NCBI GenBank assembly: GCA_028280115.1
Contig: JANQMJ010000008.1
Location: forward strand, 48,533-112,532
Direction of reading: 5' to 3'
Length of the DNA stretch: 64,000 nt
Origin: Parvularculaceae bacterium
GTDB taxonomy: Bacteria > Pseudomonadota > Alphaproteobacteria > Caulobacterales > Parvularculaceae
Shown: positions 1 to 10,194 of the stretch, piece after piece
Position numbering within the stretch: the first letter of the stretch is position 1
How the letters are laid out: each line of letters begins with the position of its first letter
The notes under the pieces: generated by a model
Told to the model about the DNA's origin: nothing
Databases searched by the model: none
The model's input: only the letters and a program-made list of their open reading frames with translations
Position numbers and translations under genes: made by a program

Positions 1-2431
1 TCGTCCGACGGTCGCCGATCCGCCGTTTGAGCACGGGCGGTCTTTTCGGCGCGGAACGAGCGGCGGCGAGCAGTTCGCCATGGAGCCGGCGGGCCTGGTC
101 GGGATCGCAAAGCGGCGCGCCGTCCGCCGATTGCACGGCGAAAATGTCGAGCGCTTTTCCGTCTTCGGTGGTCAGCGCCTGCACCGAGCGCACGCTCATG
201 CCCGCTGCGGCGACCGCGCCGGCAAGATCGGCGAGCAGGCCCGTGCGGTCGTCGGCGTATACGATCGCTTCCAGATCGCTTTGCCGCGGCGTCACCGTTA
301 CGGCGGCGGCGGCCCTGTCCGCTTCGGCGGCGCGCGCAAGATGGGCGAACCGCACAATAAGATCCGGCTCGACCGAGCGCAGCATGGTGTCGGTCAGACG
401 CTTGAGGAAATTTTCCTTTTCCTCGTCCGTCCAGTCGGCGAGCCGCGTTTTGGTCTCCGCCCGCGCCCGGGCTGCGCGCTCCTCTAGTCTTTTACGCAGC
501 GCGTCTTCGCCGTCGTCGAACCACGCCGCGCTCGCTTCATAAAGCTCGGTCAATTGCCGGCGCGTGACGTCGTCCCAGGAATAAAGACCGACGGTCCTGA
601 GATAGCAGATCGAAAGCACCAGCATGACGTCAAGGCGCGCGGGACTGCCCGCTTGCTGCGCGAATGTCGAAATCGCCTGCGCCTCGGTCAGATTGCGGCG
701 CTCGGCGGTGCGCACCATCATCTGATGACGCGCTGACGCCCAGGCGGCGAGCGCTGCGTCATCCTCGCCCAGCCCCAGGCGGCGGCCGATCCGCACGATC
801 AGCTGTTCGCAATCCTCAACCGACTTGTCTTTCAGCGTCCAGACCGATTCGTGCAGCAGAACCGCAATGTGCAAGATCAGCGGGTTTTTGGTTTTTTTGA
901 CGATTTGCGTGGCGATCGGATGCTCGCTTTTAAGATCGCCGCGCGCAATCTCCGCCAGCACGCCGATGCAGCGCAGCACTTGCTCGTCCAGCGTAAAGCG
1001 CCGGTAAAGCCCGTATTCGATGCGCCCGACAATGGCGCCGAAGGCGGGAATATACCTGCCCAGAAGGCCGGTTTCGGCCATCACGCGCAGGACGCGCACG
1101 GGATCGGCCGAATCAGTGAGGACCCCCTCGAACAGTCGGGCCACGATCGGATCCTTGCGCACGCCGGACGTCACCGAAGGGGTTCCTTCGGAAACAATCG
1201 CCAACGCGTCGGGATGAAAGTCGATCGCAGGCTTTTTCGAAAAGGCGCGGAACAAACGAAAGAAATCGCGCGGCTGGCGTCGCGCCTTCGCAGCGCTTTC
1301 AAAATCGAGCCGGCCGTTTCGAATGCGCAGATTGGGCCTGCCCGGGGCTTCGTCGGTTTGCAGCGTCTTGGGCAGCCGCTTGGGCAGATGGGGCAGCCTT
1401 TTGGCGCGCTCTTCTTCCAGCTTGGCGCATAAAATCCGCGTCAGACGGCCGACTTCAACCGCGTTGAGAAAATAGTGTTTCATCAGCCGCTCGGCCGCGG
1501 TCATGTTCGAACGATCAGCGTAGCCGAGTCTCGCGGCGATGTCGGGCTGTATGTCAAATGTCAGCTTTTCGTCCGCGCGCCCGCGCAAGTCATGCACATG
1601 CGCGCGCACCGACCACAGGAATCGCTCCGCCTTAACGAGCGCGCGCCGTTCGGGGTCGCCGAGTATCTTCGCGATGGTTCGGCTTTGGCCGATGGCGCCG
1701 CCGTAAACATACTTGTAGATCCAGCGGATGGTCTGAACGTCGCGCAGGCCGCCCTTGCCTTCCTTAACGTCAGGCTCGACGAGATAGCGGGTCTCGTCTG
1801 CGCGGGTCTGACGGTCGTCCTGTTCTTTCAGCTTGGCGGCGACGAACTGGTTTTTCGTGCCGCGGCGCAGACGTTCATAAGCGCCGTGAAATTCATTGAA
1901 CAGCTTGCGCGAACCGCACAGCAGCCGCGCATCGAGATAGGCGGTGCGTGCGATCATGTCGCTTTTAGCAAACGCATGCGCGCTTTTCGGCGTGTGCACG
2001 CCATGGCCGATCTTCATGCCGCTGTCCCAGAGGGGATAGAGCATAAAATCCATCAATGCGCGCAGTTCGCCGTCCGCCGGCCGCTTATGCAGGAACAAAA
2101 GATCAATGTCGGAAAACGGCGCCAGTTCTCGCCGGCCGAAACCACCGACGGCGCAGATTGCAATGTCATGCGAAACGGCGGGTGCGGCGGCGTAAAGCGC
2201 CTTGATGATGTCGTCGACGCCGCGGGCGAGCTGGGATGCGATGCGGTCGCCGCGCGGGTGATTGGCGAGCGCTTCAGCCCTAAGGACCGGCAAGGTTTCG
2301 CGCAACAGCGCGCCGACGGCGCCGTGGGACTGACCGGCGCGCTCAGCGGCGACGGCCTCGGCGAGCGCGGCGTTGAAAGCCGGCCCGTCGAAGGGCGCCG
2401 CTTGGGTCTTCGATTCAGCCTGACGCGCCAA
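1..2431 (-). CDS. glnD: [Protein-PII] uridylyltransferase GlnD, 3' end cut by window edge
   Basis: Frame open from 2431 to the left edge (about 810 residues; the family is roughly 900-950). It carries the nucleotidyltransferase signature GGFGRRELAPFSDIDLLF near residue 96 and EGKGGLRDVQ after it, then a helical region, an HD-type domain and a first ACT domain (about residues 705-790, with YADDRTGLLADLAG). The second ACT domain lies outside the window. GlnD uridylylates PII under nitrogen limitation and normally also removes UMP through its HD domain. Here the expected metal ligands are altered: the usual DEH is DEQ (Q484), HD is HE (E528) and DH is DK (K536). No ATG is near the 5' end; TTG at 2431 follows a GGGAGGG. 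It lies just downstream of mutS in the same orientation. Confidence 0.9.
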   Translation of the reverse strand, partial: MARQAESKTQAAPFDGPAFNAALAEAVAAERAGQSHGAVGALLRETLPVLRAEALANHPRGDRIASQLARGVDDIIKALYAAAPAVSHDIAICAVGGFGRRELAPFSDIDLLFLHKRPADGELRALMDFMLYPLWDSGMKIGHGVHTPKSAHAFAKSDMIARTAYLDARLLCGSRKLFNEFHGAYERLRRGTKNQFVAAKLKEQDDRQTRADETRYLVEPDVKEGKGGLRDVQTIRWIYKYVYGGAIGQSRTIAKILGDPERRALVKAERFLWSVRAHVHDLRGRADEKLTFDIQPDIAARLGYADRSNMTAAERLMKHYFLNAVEVGRLTRILCAKLEEERAKRLPHLPKRLPKTLQTDEAPGRPNLRIRNGRLDFESAAKARRQPRDFFRLFRAFSKKPAIDFHPDALAIVSEGTPSVTSGVRKDPIVARLFEGVLTDSADPVRVLRVMAETGLLGRYIPAFGAIVGRIEYGLYRRFTLDEQVLRCIGVLAEIARGDLKSEHPIATQIVKKTKNPLILHIAVLLHESVWTLKDKSVEDCEQLIVRIGRRLGLGEDDAALAAWASARHQMMVRTAERRNLTEAQAISTFAQQAGSPARLDVMLVLSICYLRTVGLYSWDDVTRRQLTELYEASAAWFDDGEDALRKRLEERAARARAETKTRLADWTDEEKENFLKRLTDTMLRSVEPDLIVRFAHLARAAEADRAAAAVTVTPRQSDLEAIVYADDRTGLLADLAGAVAAAGMSVRSVQALTTEDGKALDIFAVQSADGAPLCDPDQARRLHGELLAAARSAPKRPPVLKRRIGDRRT

Positions 2432-2482
2432 AAACCCTCCCGCTTTATGCGCTGCGATGGATGCAGCTATACCATCGATCAA

Positions 2483-5206
2483 TCAATCGGCGTTCGAAAG
2501 CGCTTTCAGACGGTAGAGGATTTCCAAAGCCTCCTTGGGACTGGCCGCATCCGGATCAACGCCTTTCAGCACTTCGCGCAGGGGATCGCCCGTCCTTTCA
2601 CTTGCCGCCGGCGCGGCCTGCGCCGCGGCGAAGAGCGGCAGTTCGGCGGCGTTACCGCCGGTGCGGCGCTGTTCTTCGAGCAGCGCGAGCACGGCTTCGG
2701 CGCGGCGGATGACCGCCTGCGGCAGACCGGCGAGCTTGGCGACCGCAACGCCATAGGACCGGTCGGCGGCGCCCGGGCCCACTTCATGAAGAAAGACCAC
2801 GCCGCCTTTCCACTCGCGCACTTTCATGGAGACGTTGCTAAGGCGCGACAGCCGCTCGGCGAGCGCCGTCAGCTCGTGATAATGGGTTGCGAACAGACCG
2901 CGGCAGCCGATCGCGTCGTGCAGGTGCTCCACGGCCGCCCAGGCGATGGAAAGCCCGTCCAGGGTCGACGTGCCGCGGCCGATTTCGTCGAGCACCACGA
3001 GCGAGCGCGCCGTCGCCTGATTGAGAATGGCGGCGGTTTCGACCATCTCGACCATGAAGGTCGAGCGCCCGCGGGCAAGATCGTCCGCCGCGCCGACCCG
3101 CGAAAACACCCGGTCGATAACGCCGATCCGGGCCGAGGCGGCGGGAACGTAAGAGCCTGCCTGCGCCAGAATGGCGATCAGCGCGTTCTGGCGCAAAAAG
3201 GTCGACTTGCCGGCCATGTTGGGGCCGGTGACGAGCCAGAGCCGGCCCTCACCGTCGCCCAGGCGGCAATCATTGGCGACGAAGGCGGCCTCGCCCGCCT
3301 TGCGCAACGCCTGTTCGACCACCGGATGGCGTCCCGCCTCGACGTCGAAAGCGGCGCTGTCGTCGATGATCGGGCGCACATAGTTTTCCGCCGCGCCGAG
3401 TTCGGCAAGGCCCGCCGCGACGTCGATTTCCGCCAGCGCCGCGCCCGCTCCAGCCGCCGCCTCGCGCCGCGCCGTGACGGCGGCGACAAGTTCGCCGTAA
3501 AGTTCAAGCTCGCGGGCCAGCGCCTCGTCCCTGGCGCGGGCGATCTTGGCGTCGAGATCGGCAAGCTCGCCGGTGGTGAACCGCACCGCGCTCGCCAATG
3601 TCTGACGGTGAATGAAGAGCGCGTCATGGGGCGGCGCCATGAGCTTGTCGCCATGCGCGGGCGGCGTTTCGACGAAATAGCCGAGCACGTTGTTGTGCCG
3701 GACTTTGAGCGGTTTGACGCCGGTAAGCTCGCGATATTTCGATTCCAGCCCGGCGATGACGCGCCGGGATTCATCGCGCAACATGCGCACGGAATCGAGT
3801 CCGGGATCATAGTCCTTAGCGATAAAGCCGCCGTCACGCGCCAGCATCGGCGGATCGGGGCTGAGCGCTGCGCGCAGCGTATTGATCAGTTCGGAAAAGC
3901 CTTCCCCACCCCGGTCTTCAAGCGCGTCGATGACGGGCGCGAGCGCCGGCGGCGGCGCGCTTAAATCTCTTGCGTCCATGATCGCGCGCGCGATGTTGCG
4001 GGCGCCGATTAAGGCGTCGCGCACGGCGCTAAGATCGCGCGGCCCGCCCCGTTCGAGCGACAGCCGCGACAGCGATCGCGCGATGTCCGGCGTTCGTTTC
4101 AGCGCATCGCGTATATCGCCGCGCAATTCGGGCGCGCGCACAAAATAGTCGACGGCGTCGAGGCGGTTGTTAATCGCTTGCGGCCGGCGCAGCGGCGCAG
4201 CGATCCGCGCCGCCAGAAGACGCGCCCCGGCGCCGGTGACGGTTCGGTCGGCCGCCCATAAAAGCGCGCCCTTGCGCGCGCCGGTCTGGGTTTCAACGAG
4301 TTCGAGCGAGCTCCTGGTCGCCGCATCGACGGCCATGGCCTCAGCAGCTTCGGCCCGGCGCGGCGGACGCATTGCCGGCATCCGTCCCGCCTGGGTCAGT
4401 TCCACATAGGACAAGAGCGCGCCGAGGGCGGCGCATTCCGCACGGGAAAATTCGCCGAACCCTTCCAGCGACGCGACGGCGAAAGCTTCCATCGTGCGCC
4501 GCTGGCCGGCGGCGGAATCAAATTGCTGGGCCGGCAAAAGCGTCAGCCGATCCGCCCCGCAAACCCCCGCCGCGGCGGCGCGCCAGTTTTCCGCGGCGTC
4601 GGCATCGGGCGCGATCAGTTCTTTGGGCGCAATCGCGGCGAGATCGGAAGAGATATCCGCCTGGCTCGTATCGCGCACGAAGAGTTCTCCGGTCGAAACA
4701 TCGATCCAGGCGATGGCGGCTTCTTCGCCGCTGCGCAACACGGATAGCGCGGCGAGAAAATTATTGGCGGCCGCATTGAGCAGCGCCTCCTCGACGATCG
4801 TACCCGGCGTGACGATGCGCACGACCTCTCGACGCACCACCGACTTCGAGCCGCGCTTTTTCGCCTCGGCGGGATCTTCCATCTGCTCGCAGATGGCGAC
4901 CTTGAAGCCGGCCTTGATCAGTTTGGCGAGATAGGATTCGTAAGAATGAAACGGCACGCCGCACATGGGGATGTCCTCGCCCAGATGCTGGCCGCGTTTG
5001 GTCAGCGCGATGTCGAGCGCGCCCGCCGCGACCACGGCGTCGTCAAAGAACAACTCATAAAAGTCGCCCATCCGGTAGAACAAAAGCGCGTCGCCGGCTT
5101 TTTCCTTGATGGAAAAATACTGCGCCATCATCGGCGTCATCGCGGCGGATGGCGCAGTCTTGACGGTCTTGCCGATATTGGCCTCCAGCGGCGCTGATTT
5201 CGACAT
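2483..5206 (-). CDS. mutS: DNA mismatch repair ATPase MutS
   Basis: A 907-residue cytoplasmic mismatch-recognition ATPase of normal family length. The N-terminal mismatch-binding domain has the GDFYELF motif (Phe-x-Glu). The C-terminal ABC-type ATPase has Walker [11 protein letters not shown] (about residue 659), the signature STFMVEMVE, Walker [16 protein letters not shown] and the ATHYHEL switch. The first in-frame ATG ([10 protein letters not shown]) is at 5206; an upstream TTG at 5227 would add seven residues. The stop TGA at 2485-2483 is about 50 bp before the proposed glnD start, so mutS-glnD is probably one transcript. The 120-bp gap to the divergent gene at 5328 should hold promoters for both directions. 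Confidence 0.97.
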   Translation of the reverse strand: MSKSAPLEANIGKTVKTAPSAAMTPMMAQYFSIKEKAGDALLFYRMGDFYELFFDDAVVAAGALDIALTKRGQHLGEDIPMCGVPFHSYESYLAKLIKAGFKVAICEQMEDPAEAKKRGSKSVVRREVVRIVTPGTIVEEALLNAAANNFLAALSVLRSGEEAAIAWIDVSTGELFVRDTSQADISSDLAAIAPKELIAPDADAAENWRAAAAGVCGADRLTLLPAQQFDSAAGQRRTMEAFAVASLEGFGEFSRAECAALGALLSYVELTQAGRMPAMRPPRRAEAAEAMAVDAATRSSLELVETQTGARKGALLWAADRTVTGAGARLLAARIAAPLRRPQAINNRLDAVDYFVRAPELRGDIRDALKRTPDIARSLSRLSLERGGPRDLSAVRDALIGARNIARAIMDARDLSAPPPALAPVIDALEDRGGEGFSELINTLRAALSPDPPMLARDGGFIAKDYDPGLDSVRMLRDESRRVIAGLESKYRELTGVKPLKVRHNNVLGYFVETPPAHGDKLMAPPHDALFIHRQTLASAVRFTTGELADLDAKIARARDEALARELELYGELVAAVTARREAAAGAGAALAEIDVAAGLAELGAAENYVRPIIDDSAAFDVEAGRHPVVEQALRKAGEAAFVANDCRLGDGEGRLWLVTGPNMAGKSTFLRQNALIAILAQAGSYVPAASARIGVIDRVFSRVGAADDLARGRSTFMVEMVETAAILNQATARSLVVLDEIGRGTSTLDGLSIAWAAVEHLHDAIGCRGLFATHYHELTALAERLSRLSNVSMKVREWKGGVVFLHEVGPGAADRSYGVAVAKLAGLPQAVIRRAEAVLALLEEQRRTGGNAAELPLFAAAQAAPAASERTGDPLREVLKGVDPDAASPKEALEILYRLKALSNAD

Positions 5207-5327
5207 GACAAATAGCACCCGAGTCAAATTCCGCGGCCAGCGTACAATAACTCAACGCCTTTCGCCGAATAGGAATTGAATTTTTCGCAAAACAAGCGAG
5301 GATACGCGTTCCTCGTTGCGCGTAAGC

Positions 5328-6056
5328 ATGTCCGTAAACCATATCACGAGAACTGAAATCAATATCGGCGAGCGCCCGGCGCCGCTGGTCGTGCGCGTCA
5401 ATCGCCGCGCCAAGCATCTGATTTTAAAAGTCGATCCTTACGCTGGGGAAATTCTTGTCACAGCGCCGACCAAGCGCACGGTGGGCGAAGCGATCGCGTT
5501 CGCAAAAGAACGCGCCGGCTGGATCGAAAGCCAGCTCGACGACGCGTTGCGCACGCGCCCCTTCGCCGAAAACATGGTCATTCCCTTTCTCGGCCACCCC
5601 CATGTGATTCGCCGCAGCGGCGGCCCTCGCGCGCCGGTGCGGATTATCCTCGACCCGACGGCGAGCATTCACGTCGGCGGCGACGAAGCCCATCTCAACC
5701 GTCGCCTGACCGACTGGATGAAGCGCGAAGCGCGCACGGCGCTGACCGAACGGGTCGACAGTTTCTGCGCGATCCTGGACAAGAAACGGCGCGCCATCCG
5801 CATCCGCGACACGCGCACGCGCTGGGGATCTTGTTCGTCGGACGGCGCCTTGTCGTTTTCTTGGCGGCTGATCATGGCGCCGCCTGAGATCCTTGATTAT
5901 GTCGCCGCCCATGAATGCGTTCACTTGATTCACATGAACCATTCCCCCGCCTTCTGGCGGCGCGTGGCCTCGCTCGGCGTCGATCCACGCGCGGCGGAAA
6001 ACTGGTTCAACAAAAACGGCGCAGCGCTTTTTTCCTACGGCGCCGCGGTGAGCTAA
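5328..6056 (+). CDS. YgjP-like (DUF45/M48-type) zinc metallohydrolase
   Basis: A 242-residue protein of the SprT/YgjP-type metal-dependent hydrolase family. The C-terminal half carries the family hallmarks: RTRWGSCSSDGALSFSWR, then the zinc site HECVHLIHMNHSPAFW, i.e. HExxH with a third histidine downstream. No signal peptide or membrane segment is seen, so it is probably cytoplasmic. Its substrate is not known. ATG at 5328 is preferred over the TTG at 5316. The gene is divergent from mutS and its stop overlaps that of the penicillin-binding protein gene by four bases in a tail-to-tail arrangement. Confidence 0.85.
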   Translation: MSVNHITRTEINIGERPAPLVVRVNRRAKHLILKVDPYAGEILVTAPTKRTVGEAIAFAKERAGWIESQLDDALRTRPFAENMVIPFLGHPHVIRRSGGPRAPVRIILDPTASIHVGGDEAHLNRRLTDWMKREARTALTERVDSFCAILDKKRRAIRIRDTRTRWGSCSSDGALSFSWRLIMAPPEILDYVAAHECVHLIHMNHSPAFWRRVASLGVDPRAAENWFNKNGAALFSYGAAVS

Positions 6057-7930
6057 CCGCTCGGTTTCGATCGCGCGGCGATCAGATCGTCCGACTGCGA
6101 CTGCATCGGCGCGACGTAACGCGGCGGCAGCACGCGCGCCATGATTTCGCGCCACATCATCGCCGGCGCCCGCCCGCCGGTAACGCCCGGCATCGGCGCA
6201 TTGTCGTCGCGGCCGGTCCATACGACGCAGACCAGTCCGCCGGCGTGACCGGCGAACCAGGCGTCGCGACTTTGCTGCGAGGTGCCGGTTTTCCCGGCGG
6301 CGTCATAACCCGGCACAAAGGCGGCGCCGCCCGTGCCCCATTCAACTACGTCGCGCAGCAGGGCGTTGGTCTTTTTGATGGATGAGGGCGCTGCGGCCTG
6401 TTCGAGGTACCCGCCCATGCGCTGATAGAGGACGTCGCCGTCGACGGTCTTGATCGATTGAATGGCGTAAGGCGCAACGCGAAAACCGCCATTGGCGAAC
6501 GGCGCATAAGCGCCGGCGAGTTCAAGCGGCGAGACGGCGTCGACGCCCAGACCCAGCGCCGGTCCCGGGGCGAGCGGTCCCGGCGCGCCCATGGCGCGTG
6601 CTGTGCGGCGCACCGCGGGCCGGCCGACCGCTTCCTGGACGCGGATGGTCGCGCCGTTAAGCGATCGCGCCATGGCCTCACGCAGGGTGACGGGGCCGTA
6701 GAACTTGCTTTTGTAATTGTCCGGCGTCCATTTGCCCAAACGCAGCGGCGCATCCAGAACCATGTCGTCGGGCTCTAGACCGCTTTCGAATGCCGCCAGA
6801 TAAACGAACGGTTTGAACGCCGATCCGGGCTGGCGCCGCGCCTGGGCGGCGCGGTTGAACTGGCTTTCGCGATAGTCGCGCCCGCCGATCATGGCGCGCA
6901 GGGCGCCGTCGTCGCCAATAATGACCGCCGCGCCCTGAGCCTCTCCCAACGCGTCGGCCGAACGCGCAAAGCCCGCGATCATGCCGAGTTCGGCGGCCTC
7001 TTGCAGGCGCGCATCGAAAGTCGTGCGCACGATGAGGTCGGCGTCGATCTCGCCGGCGAGCCGGCGCGCTTCGCCAAGGGCGTAATCGACAAAATAGGGC
7101 GCTGCGGAATAACGCGGCGAGGAAAGAATGACCGGCTGGGCGATGACTGTCGCCGCCTCGCGCGGCGTTAAAAATCCCGCCGCGACCATCTGATCGATGA
7201 CCAGGCGTCCGCGCCGCCCGGCGTTTTGCGGATCGGCGGTCGGCGCATAGCGCGACGGCGCCTTGAGCAGTCCCGCCAGCAGCGCAGACTCGCCAAGCGT
7301 CAGGTCTCTCGCCGGCTTGGCGAAATAACGATAGCTCGCGGCATCGATGCCGTAGGCCCCGGCGCCGAAATAAACCCGGTTGAGATAAAGCGTGAGAATT
7401 TCGTCCTTGGTGAAGCGGCGCTCGAGCCAAAGGGCGAGCAGCAGTTCCTGGGCCTTGCGTTTGAGCGTGCGGTCGGGCGTTAGATAAATGTTCTTGGCGA
7501 GCTGCTGCGTGATGGTCGACCCGCCCTGAACGATTTCGCCCTCCTTGGCGTTGACGATCAGGGCGCGGATCAGCGAGACCGGATTGACGCCGAGATGATG
7601 ATAGAAATTGCGGTCCTCGACGGCGAGGATCGCCTGCGCCGCGTGAGGGGGCAGATCGGCGAGGCGTATGGGCGCGCCGGCGCTCGATCCCTGCAGAACA
7701 ATCGGCGATCCGTCCGCCGCGAGCAGGGTGATCTTGAGCGCGCCGTTATCGCGCCACAGCCGGCTCGTATCCGGCAGATCGCGGGCAAAATAGGCAAACA
7801 GCGCCGCCAGGCCGATCAGCACGGTCAGACAGAAAACCCCCGCATCGGCGACCAAGCGCGTATAGGCCGGTGCGGCCGGGCGACGACGGCGCGTGGATTT
7901 GCGGCGCTTTTTCGAGCGTTTTCGGGCCAT
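6053..7930 (-). CDS. Class A penicillin-binding protein (PBP1 family transglycosylase/transpeptidase)
   Basis: A 625-residue bifunctional peptidoglycan synthase. A very basic N-terminus (KRSKKRRKSTRRRR) is followed by one membrane anchor (about residues 28-50). The glycosyltransferase domain GT51 has EDRNFYHHLGVNP, GGSTITQQLAKN and RKAQELLLALWLERRFTKDE. The transpeptidase domain has the catalytic SAFK, SLN and KTGTS motifs in the expected order. It polymerises glycan strands and cross-links peptides on the periplasmic face. The protein is on the short side for PBP1A (no large OB insert), closer to PBP1c/2A-type proteins. ATG at 7930; divergent from the TetR gene at 8088. Confidence 0.92.
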   Translation of the reverse strand: MARKRSKKRRKSTRRRRPAAPAYTRLVADAGVFCLTVLIGLAALFAYFARDLPDTSRLWRDNGALKITLLAADGSPIVLQGSSAGAPIRLADLPPHAAQAILAVEDRNFYHHLGVNPVSLIRALIVNAKEGEIVQGGSTITQQLAKNIYLTPDRTLKRKAQELLLALWLERRFTKDEILTLYLNRVYFGAGAYGIDAASYRYFAKPARDLTLGESALLAGLLKAPSRYAPTADPQNAGRRGRLVIDQMVAAGFLTPREAATVIAQPVILSSPRYSAAPYFVDYALGEARRLAGEIDADLIVRTTFDARLQEAAELGMIAGFARSADALGEAQGAAVIIGDDGALRAMIGGRDYRESQFNRAAQARRQPGSAFKPFVYLAAFESGLEPDDMVLDAPLRLGKWTPDNYKSKFYGPVTLREAMARSLNGATIRVQEAVGRPAVRRTARAMGAPGPLAPGPALGLGVDAVSPLELAGAYAPFANGGFRVAPYAIQSIKTVDGDVLYQRMGGYLEQAAAPSSIKKTNALLRDVVEWGTGGAAFVPGYDAAGKTGTSQQSRDAWFAGHAGGLVCVVWTGRDDNAPMPGVTGGRAPAMMWREIMARVLPPRYVAPMQSQSDDLIAARSKPSG

Positions 7931-8087
7931 GGCCTATGCTTTCGCGCGAGGGTTAACAGGGCGTAAACCGGCGCCGAGGCGCGCTTTGCAGCAGGATCCA
8001 TCTTGGATATGTCATTCCCGGCGCAATCGGCTATGATCGACCGCTGACCGCCAGAACGAGAAAAGGCAAGAAAATGGGGCCGGCGTC

Positions 8088-8714
8088 ATGAGGGCAGAAG
8101 CAATCGATACGCCCGCGCGCGGCGATGAAAAAACCGAGGCGATCGTTCAAGCCGCGCGCAAAACCTTTCTCGCCCGCGGCTTTGACGCAGCCAGCATGGA
8201 CCAGATCGCGCTAAGGGCGAGCGTTTCCAAGCGCACGGTCTATAACCGCTTCCGCTCCAAGGAAGAGCTTTTCGGCGCGGCGATCGAGCAAACCTGCCGC
8301 AATCTCGTGCCGGTCAATATCGACGATATCGAAGCCAGCCTGCCGCCCGAAGAGTTCATTCGGCAGCTCAGCCGGCAGTTTCTTGAAGGCATTCTGGAGC
8401 CGGAAGCGCTTTCCCTGCGCCGCATCGCCGCTTTCGAGGCGGAGCGCACGCCCGCCATCGGCCGGTTCTATCTCGCCCATGGACCGCAATGGATGGTCGA
8501 GCAATGCGCGCCGATTGTCGAACGTCTCGCGGCGAGAGGGTTCTTGAAAGTCGACGATGCGAAGCGGGCGCTTTGGCAATTGGGCGCCCTGCTGATGGAG
8601 CCGATTTACACCCGGGTCCTGATGGGCGAAACACCGGACGATCTCGCCGCCGCCATCGATGAGCAGATCGACAGCGGCGTCGCCGCCTTTTTGAAACTCT
8701 ACGGCGCTCAATAG
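8088..8714 (+). CDS. TetR/AcrR family transcriptional regulator
   Basis: A 208-residue one-component repressor. The N-terminal helix-turn-helix domain (about residues 12-65) reads as the typical TetR pattern with MDQIALRASVSKRTVYNRF and the following SKEELF. The C-terminal part resembles the AcrR/YcdC-type ligand-binding domain, with no motif that identifies a ligand. The neighbours (a PBP on the opposite strand upstream and a convergent OmpA-like gene) do not point clearly to a target. ATG at 8088 gives the full HTH domain. Confidence 0.88.
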   Translation: MRAEAIDTPARGDEKTEAIVQAARKTFLARGFDAASMDQIALRASVSKRTVYNRFRSKEELFGAAIEQTCRNLVPVNIDDIEASLPPEEFIRQLSRQFLEGILEPEALSLRRIAAFEAERTPAIGRFYLAHGPQWMVEQCAPIVERLAARGFLKVDDAKRALWQLGALLMEPIYTRVLMGETPDDLAAAIDEQIDSGVAAFLKLYGAQ

Positions 8715-8724
8715 GCAATGACAT

Positions 8725-8755
8725 AAAAAAACCGGCGCAGCATGGCTGCGCCGGG
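8725..8755 (-). terminator. Rho-independent terminator for the OmpA-like gene
   Basis: Stem CCGGCGCAG (8732-8740) pairs perfectly with CTGCGCCGG (8746-8754) around a 5-nt loop. On the minus strand the hairpin is followed by a run of seven T. It sits 24 bp past the stop of the minus-strand gene at 8779, and it may also slow plus-strand transcripts from the TetR gene. Confidence 0.85.
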
Positions 8756-8778
8756 TTCGTATTTACTTGGTCTTTTGC

Positions 8779-9942
8779 TTACCGGTCGAAGGTAATCTCG
8801 ACTTCCGTGCGCCGGTTGAGCGGCTCACGCACGCCGTCCGGCGTCGGCCCGCGGCCTTCTTCCGCAAGCCTGGCGAGGTTCTGGTTGGTTTCGCCCAGCG
8901 CTTCCGTCACGATTAAGTCGGCCGGAACGTCGCTGGCGATCAGCGCGTCGCGAACCACCGAAGCGCGGCGTTCGGACAGATCCTGGTTATAGGATGCAGA
9001 GCCCGACGTGTCGGTGTTGCCCTCAACGCTGACCGAAGCAATGTCGCCTTCCAGCGCCTGCGCCGCCGCATCGCTGATCAGGCTTGACGCCTGAGGCGTC
9101 AGATTCGCTTTGTTCAGCGCAAAATAGACGGTGAAATTGATCGGCTCTTGATACGCCGCCTGCTCTTCCAATTGCTGCGGCGGGCACTCAGCCGTCATCG
9201 GCACGCTCGAACCGTCCCAGCAATCCTTGTATTGCACGGGCGGCGCGGATGGGGCGCCGAAACTCCATCGCAGGCCGGCGAACACGTTATGCGAATTGAC
9301 GTCCGCCTTGATCGTCGCCGGGGCGCCGTTGATCGTGCCGCTGTTCAAATTCCGCTTGACGGTGCTGAAATAGCGATAGGAAACATCGAAGTCCAAGTTT
9401 TCTGCTAACTCAAACGCCAGGCCGGCGATGCCCTGATAACCGAGCGTGGTGTGGCTGTCGGCGTAGCTGATCGACATCGGCGCGCCTGCAGGGTTGCTGC
9501 CGACGATATCATGGTCGATGACCGCGGCGCCGACGCCGCCGCCGATATACGGCGTGACCCAAGAATTGACATCGAAATCATAAAGCAGGTTGGCCATCAC
9601 CGTATAGACGGTGGTGTCGCCATCGATGGTTGTCGCCGGAAAGCCGCTGAAGCCCGTGGCTGGATCAATCGAATCGATATCCGCGTTGCGGTAGCCAAGT
9701 TCCAATTCGCCCCGCAGGTTATTGCCCATTTTCTTTCCGAGCGCACCGTAAAGGCCGATGCCGTTATCGTAGTCAGCCTTGCTGGTGAACGTAGCGGCGC
9801 CGGCTGAACTGCTCACGTCCGGACCGTTCCCGAGATAAAAGAGCCCCGCGCCGATCGCAGCGTAAAGCCCTTCAGAAGCGTGCGCGGCGGGCGAAATCGC
9901 CAGCGTTGCCACAGCTGTCAGCAAAGTCGTTCTGAACTTCAT
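8779..9942 (-). CDS. OmpA-family outer membrane protein
   Basis: A 387-residue two-domain outer-membrane protein. A signal peptide with cleavage after AAHA (about residue 22) leads into an eight-strand beta-barrel (to about residue 240) rich in alternating aromatic strands. After a short linker comes an OmpA C-terminal domain that binds peptidoglycan non-covalently, with VEGNTDTSGSASYNQDLS and the typical NRRTEVEI near the C-terminus. It likely tethers the outer membrane to the wall. ATG at 9942 has a purine-rich AGGAGGGG-type ribosome site upstream. It is monocistronic, ending at the hairpin terminator at 8725-8755. Confidence 0.9.
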   Translation of the reverse strand: MKFRTTLLTAVATLAISPAAHASEGLYAAIGAGLFYLGNGPDVSSSAGAATFTSKADYDNGIGLYGALGKKMGNNLRGELELGYRNADIDSIDPATGFSGFPATTIDGDTTVYTVMANLLYDFDVNSWVTPYIGGGVGAAVIDHDIVGSNPAGAPMSISYADSHTTLGYQGIAGLAFELAENLDFDVSYRYFSTVKRNLNSGTINGAPATIKADVNSHNVFAGLRWSFGAPSAPPVQYKDCWDGSSVPMTAECPPQQLEEQAAYQEPINFTVYFALNKANLTPQASSLISDAAAQALEGDIASVSVEGNTDTSGSASYNQDLSERRASVVRDALIASDVPADLIVTEALGETNQNLARLAEEGRGPTPDGVREPLNRRTEVEITFDR

Positions 9943-10194
9943 TTTTTCCCCTCCTACAGGTGGACCTCAATTCGCCCGCCAGAGCATCTCCCGGCGCATG
10001 GAAACCTCTTTGCTTCCTACCGGCTTTGGCGCTGCAAATACAGCCATAATCGCCAGCATTCGGCCTCCACGCATGCTATCGCGTCAGCGATGTTGCATCA
10101 ACGCATCGCAGTGGGCAAAAATCTCCAAATACCCCGACAGCCAACGCAAGACAGCGGCATCCAAGCCTTTCTAGCGAGATTTTGTAACGAAAAA

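Noticed and set aside
1475..3964. An 829-codon plus-strand open frame running across glnD and mutS
   Set aside because: It lies antisense to two clear conserved genes, has no family motif and is Arg/Gly/Ala-rich, as expected for a shadow frame in GC-rich coding sequence.
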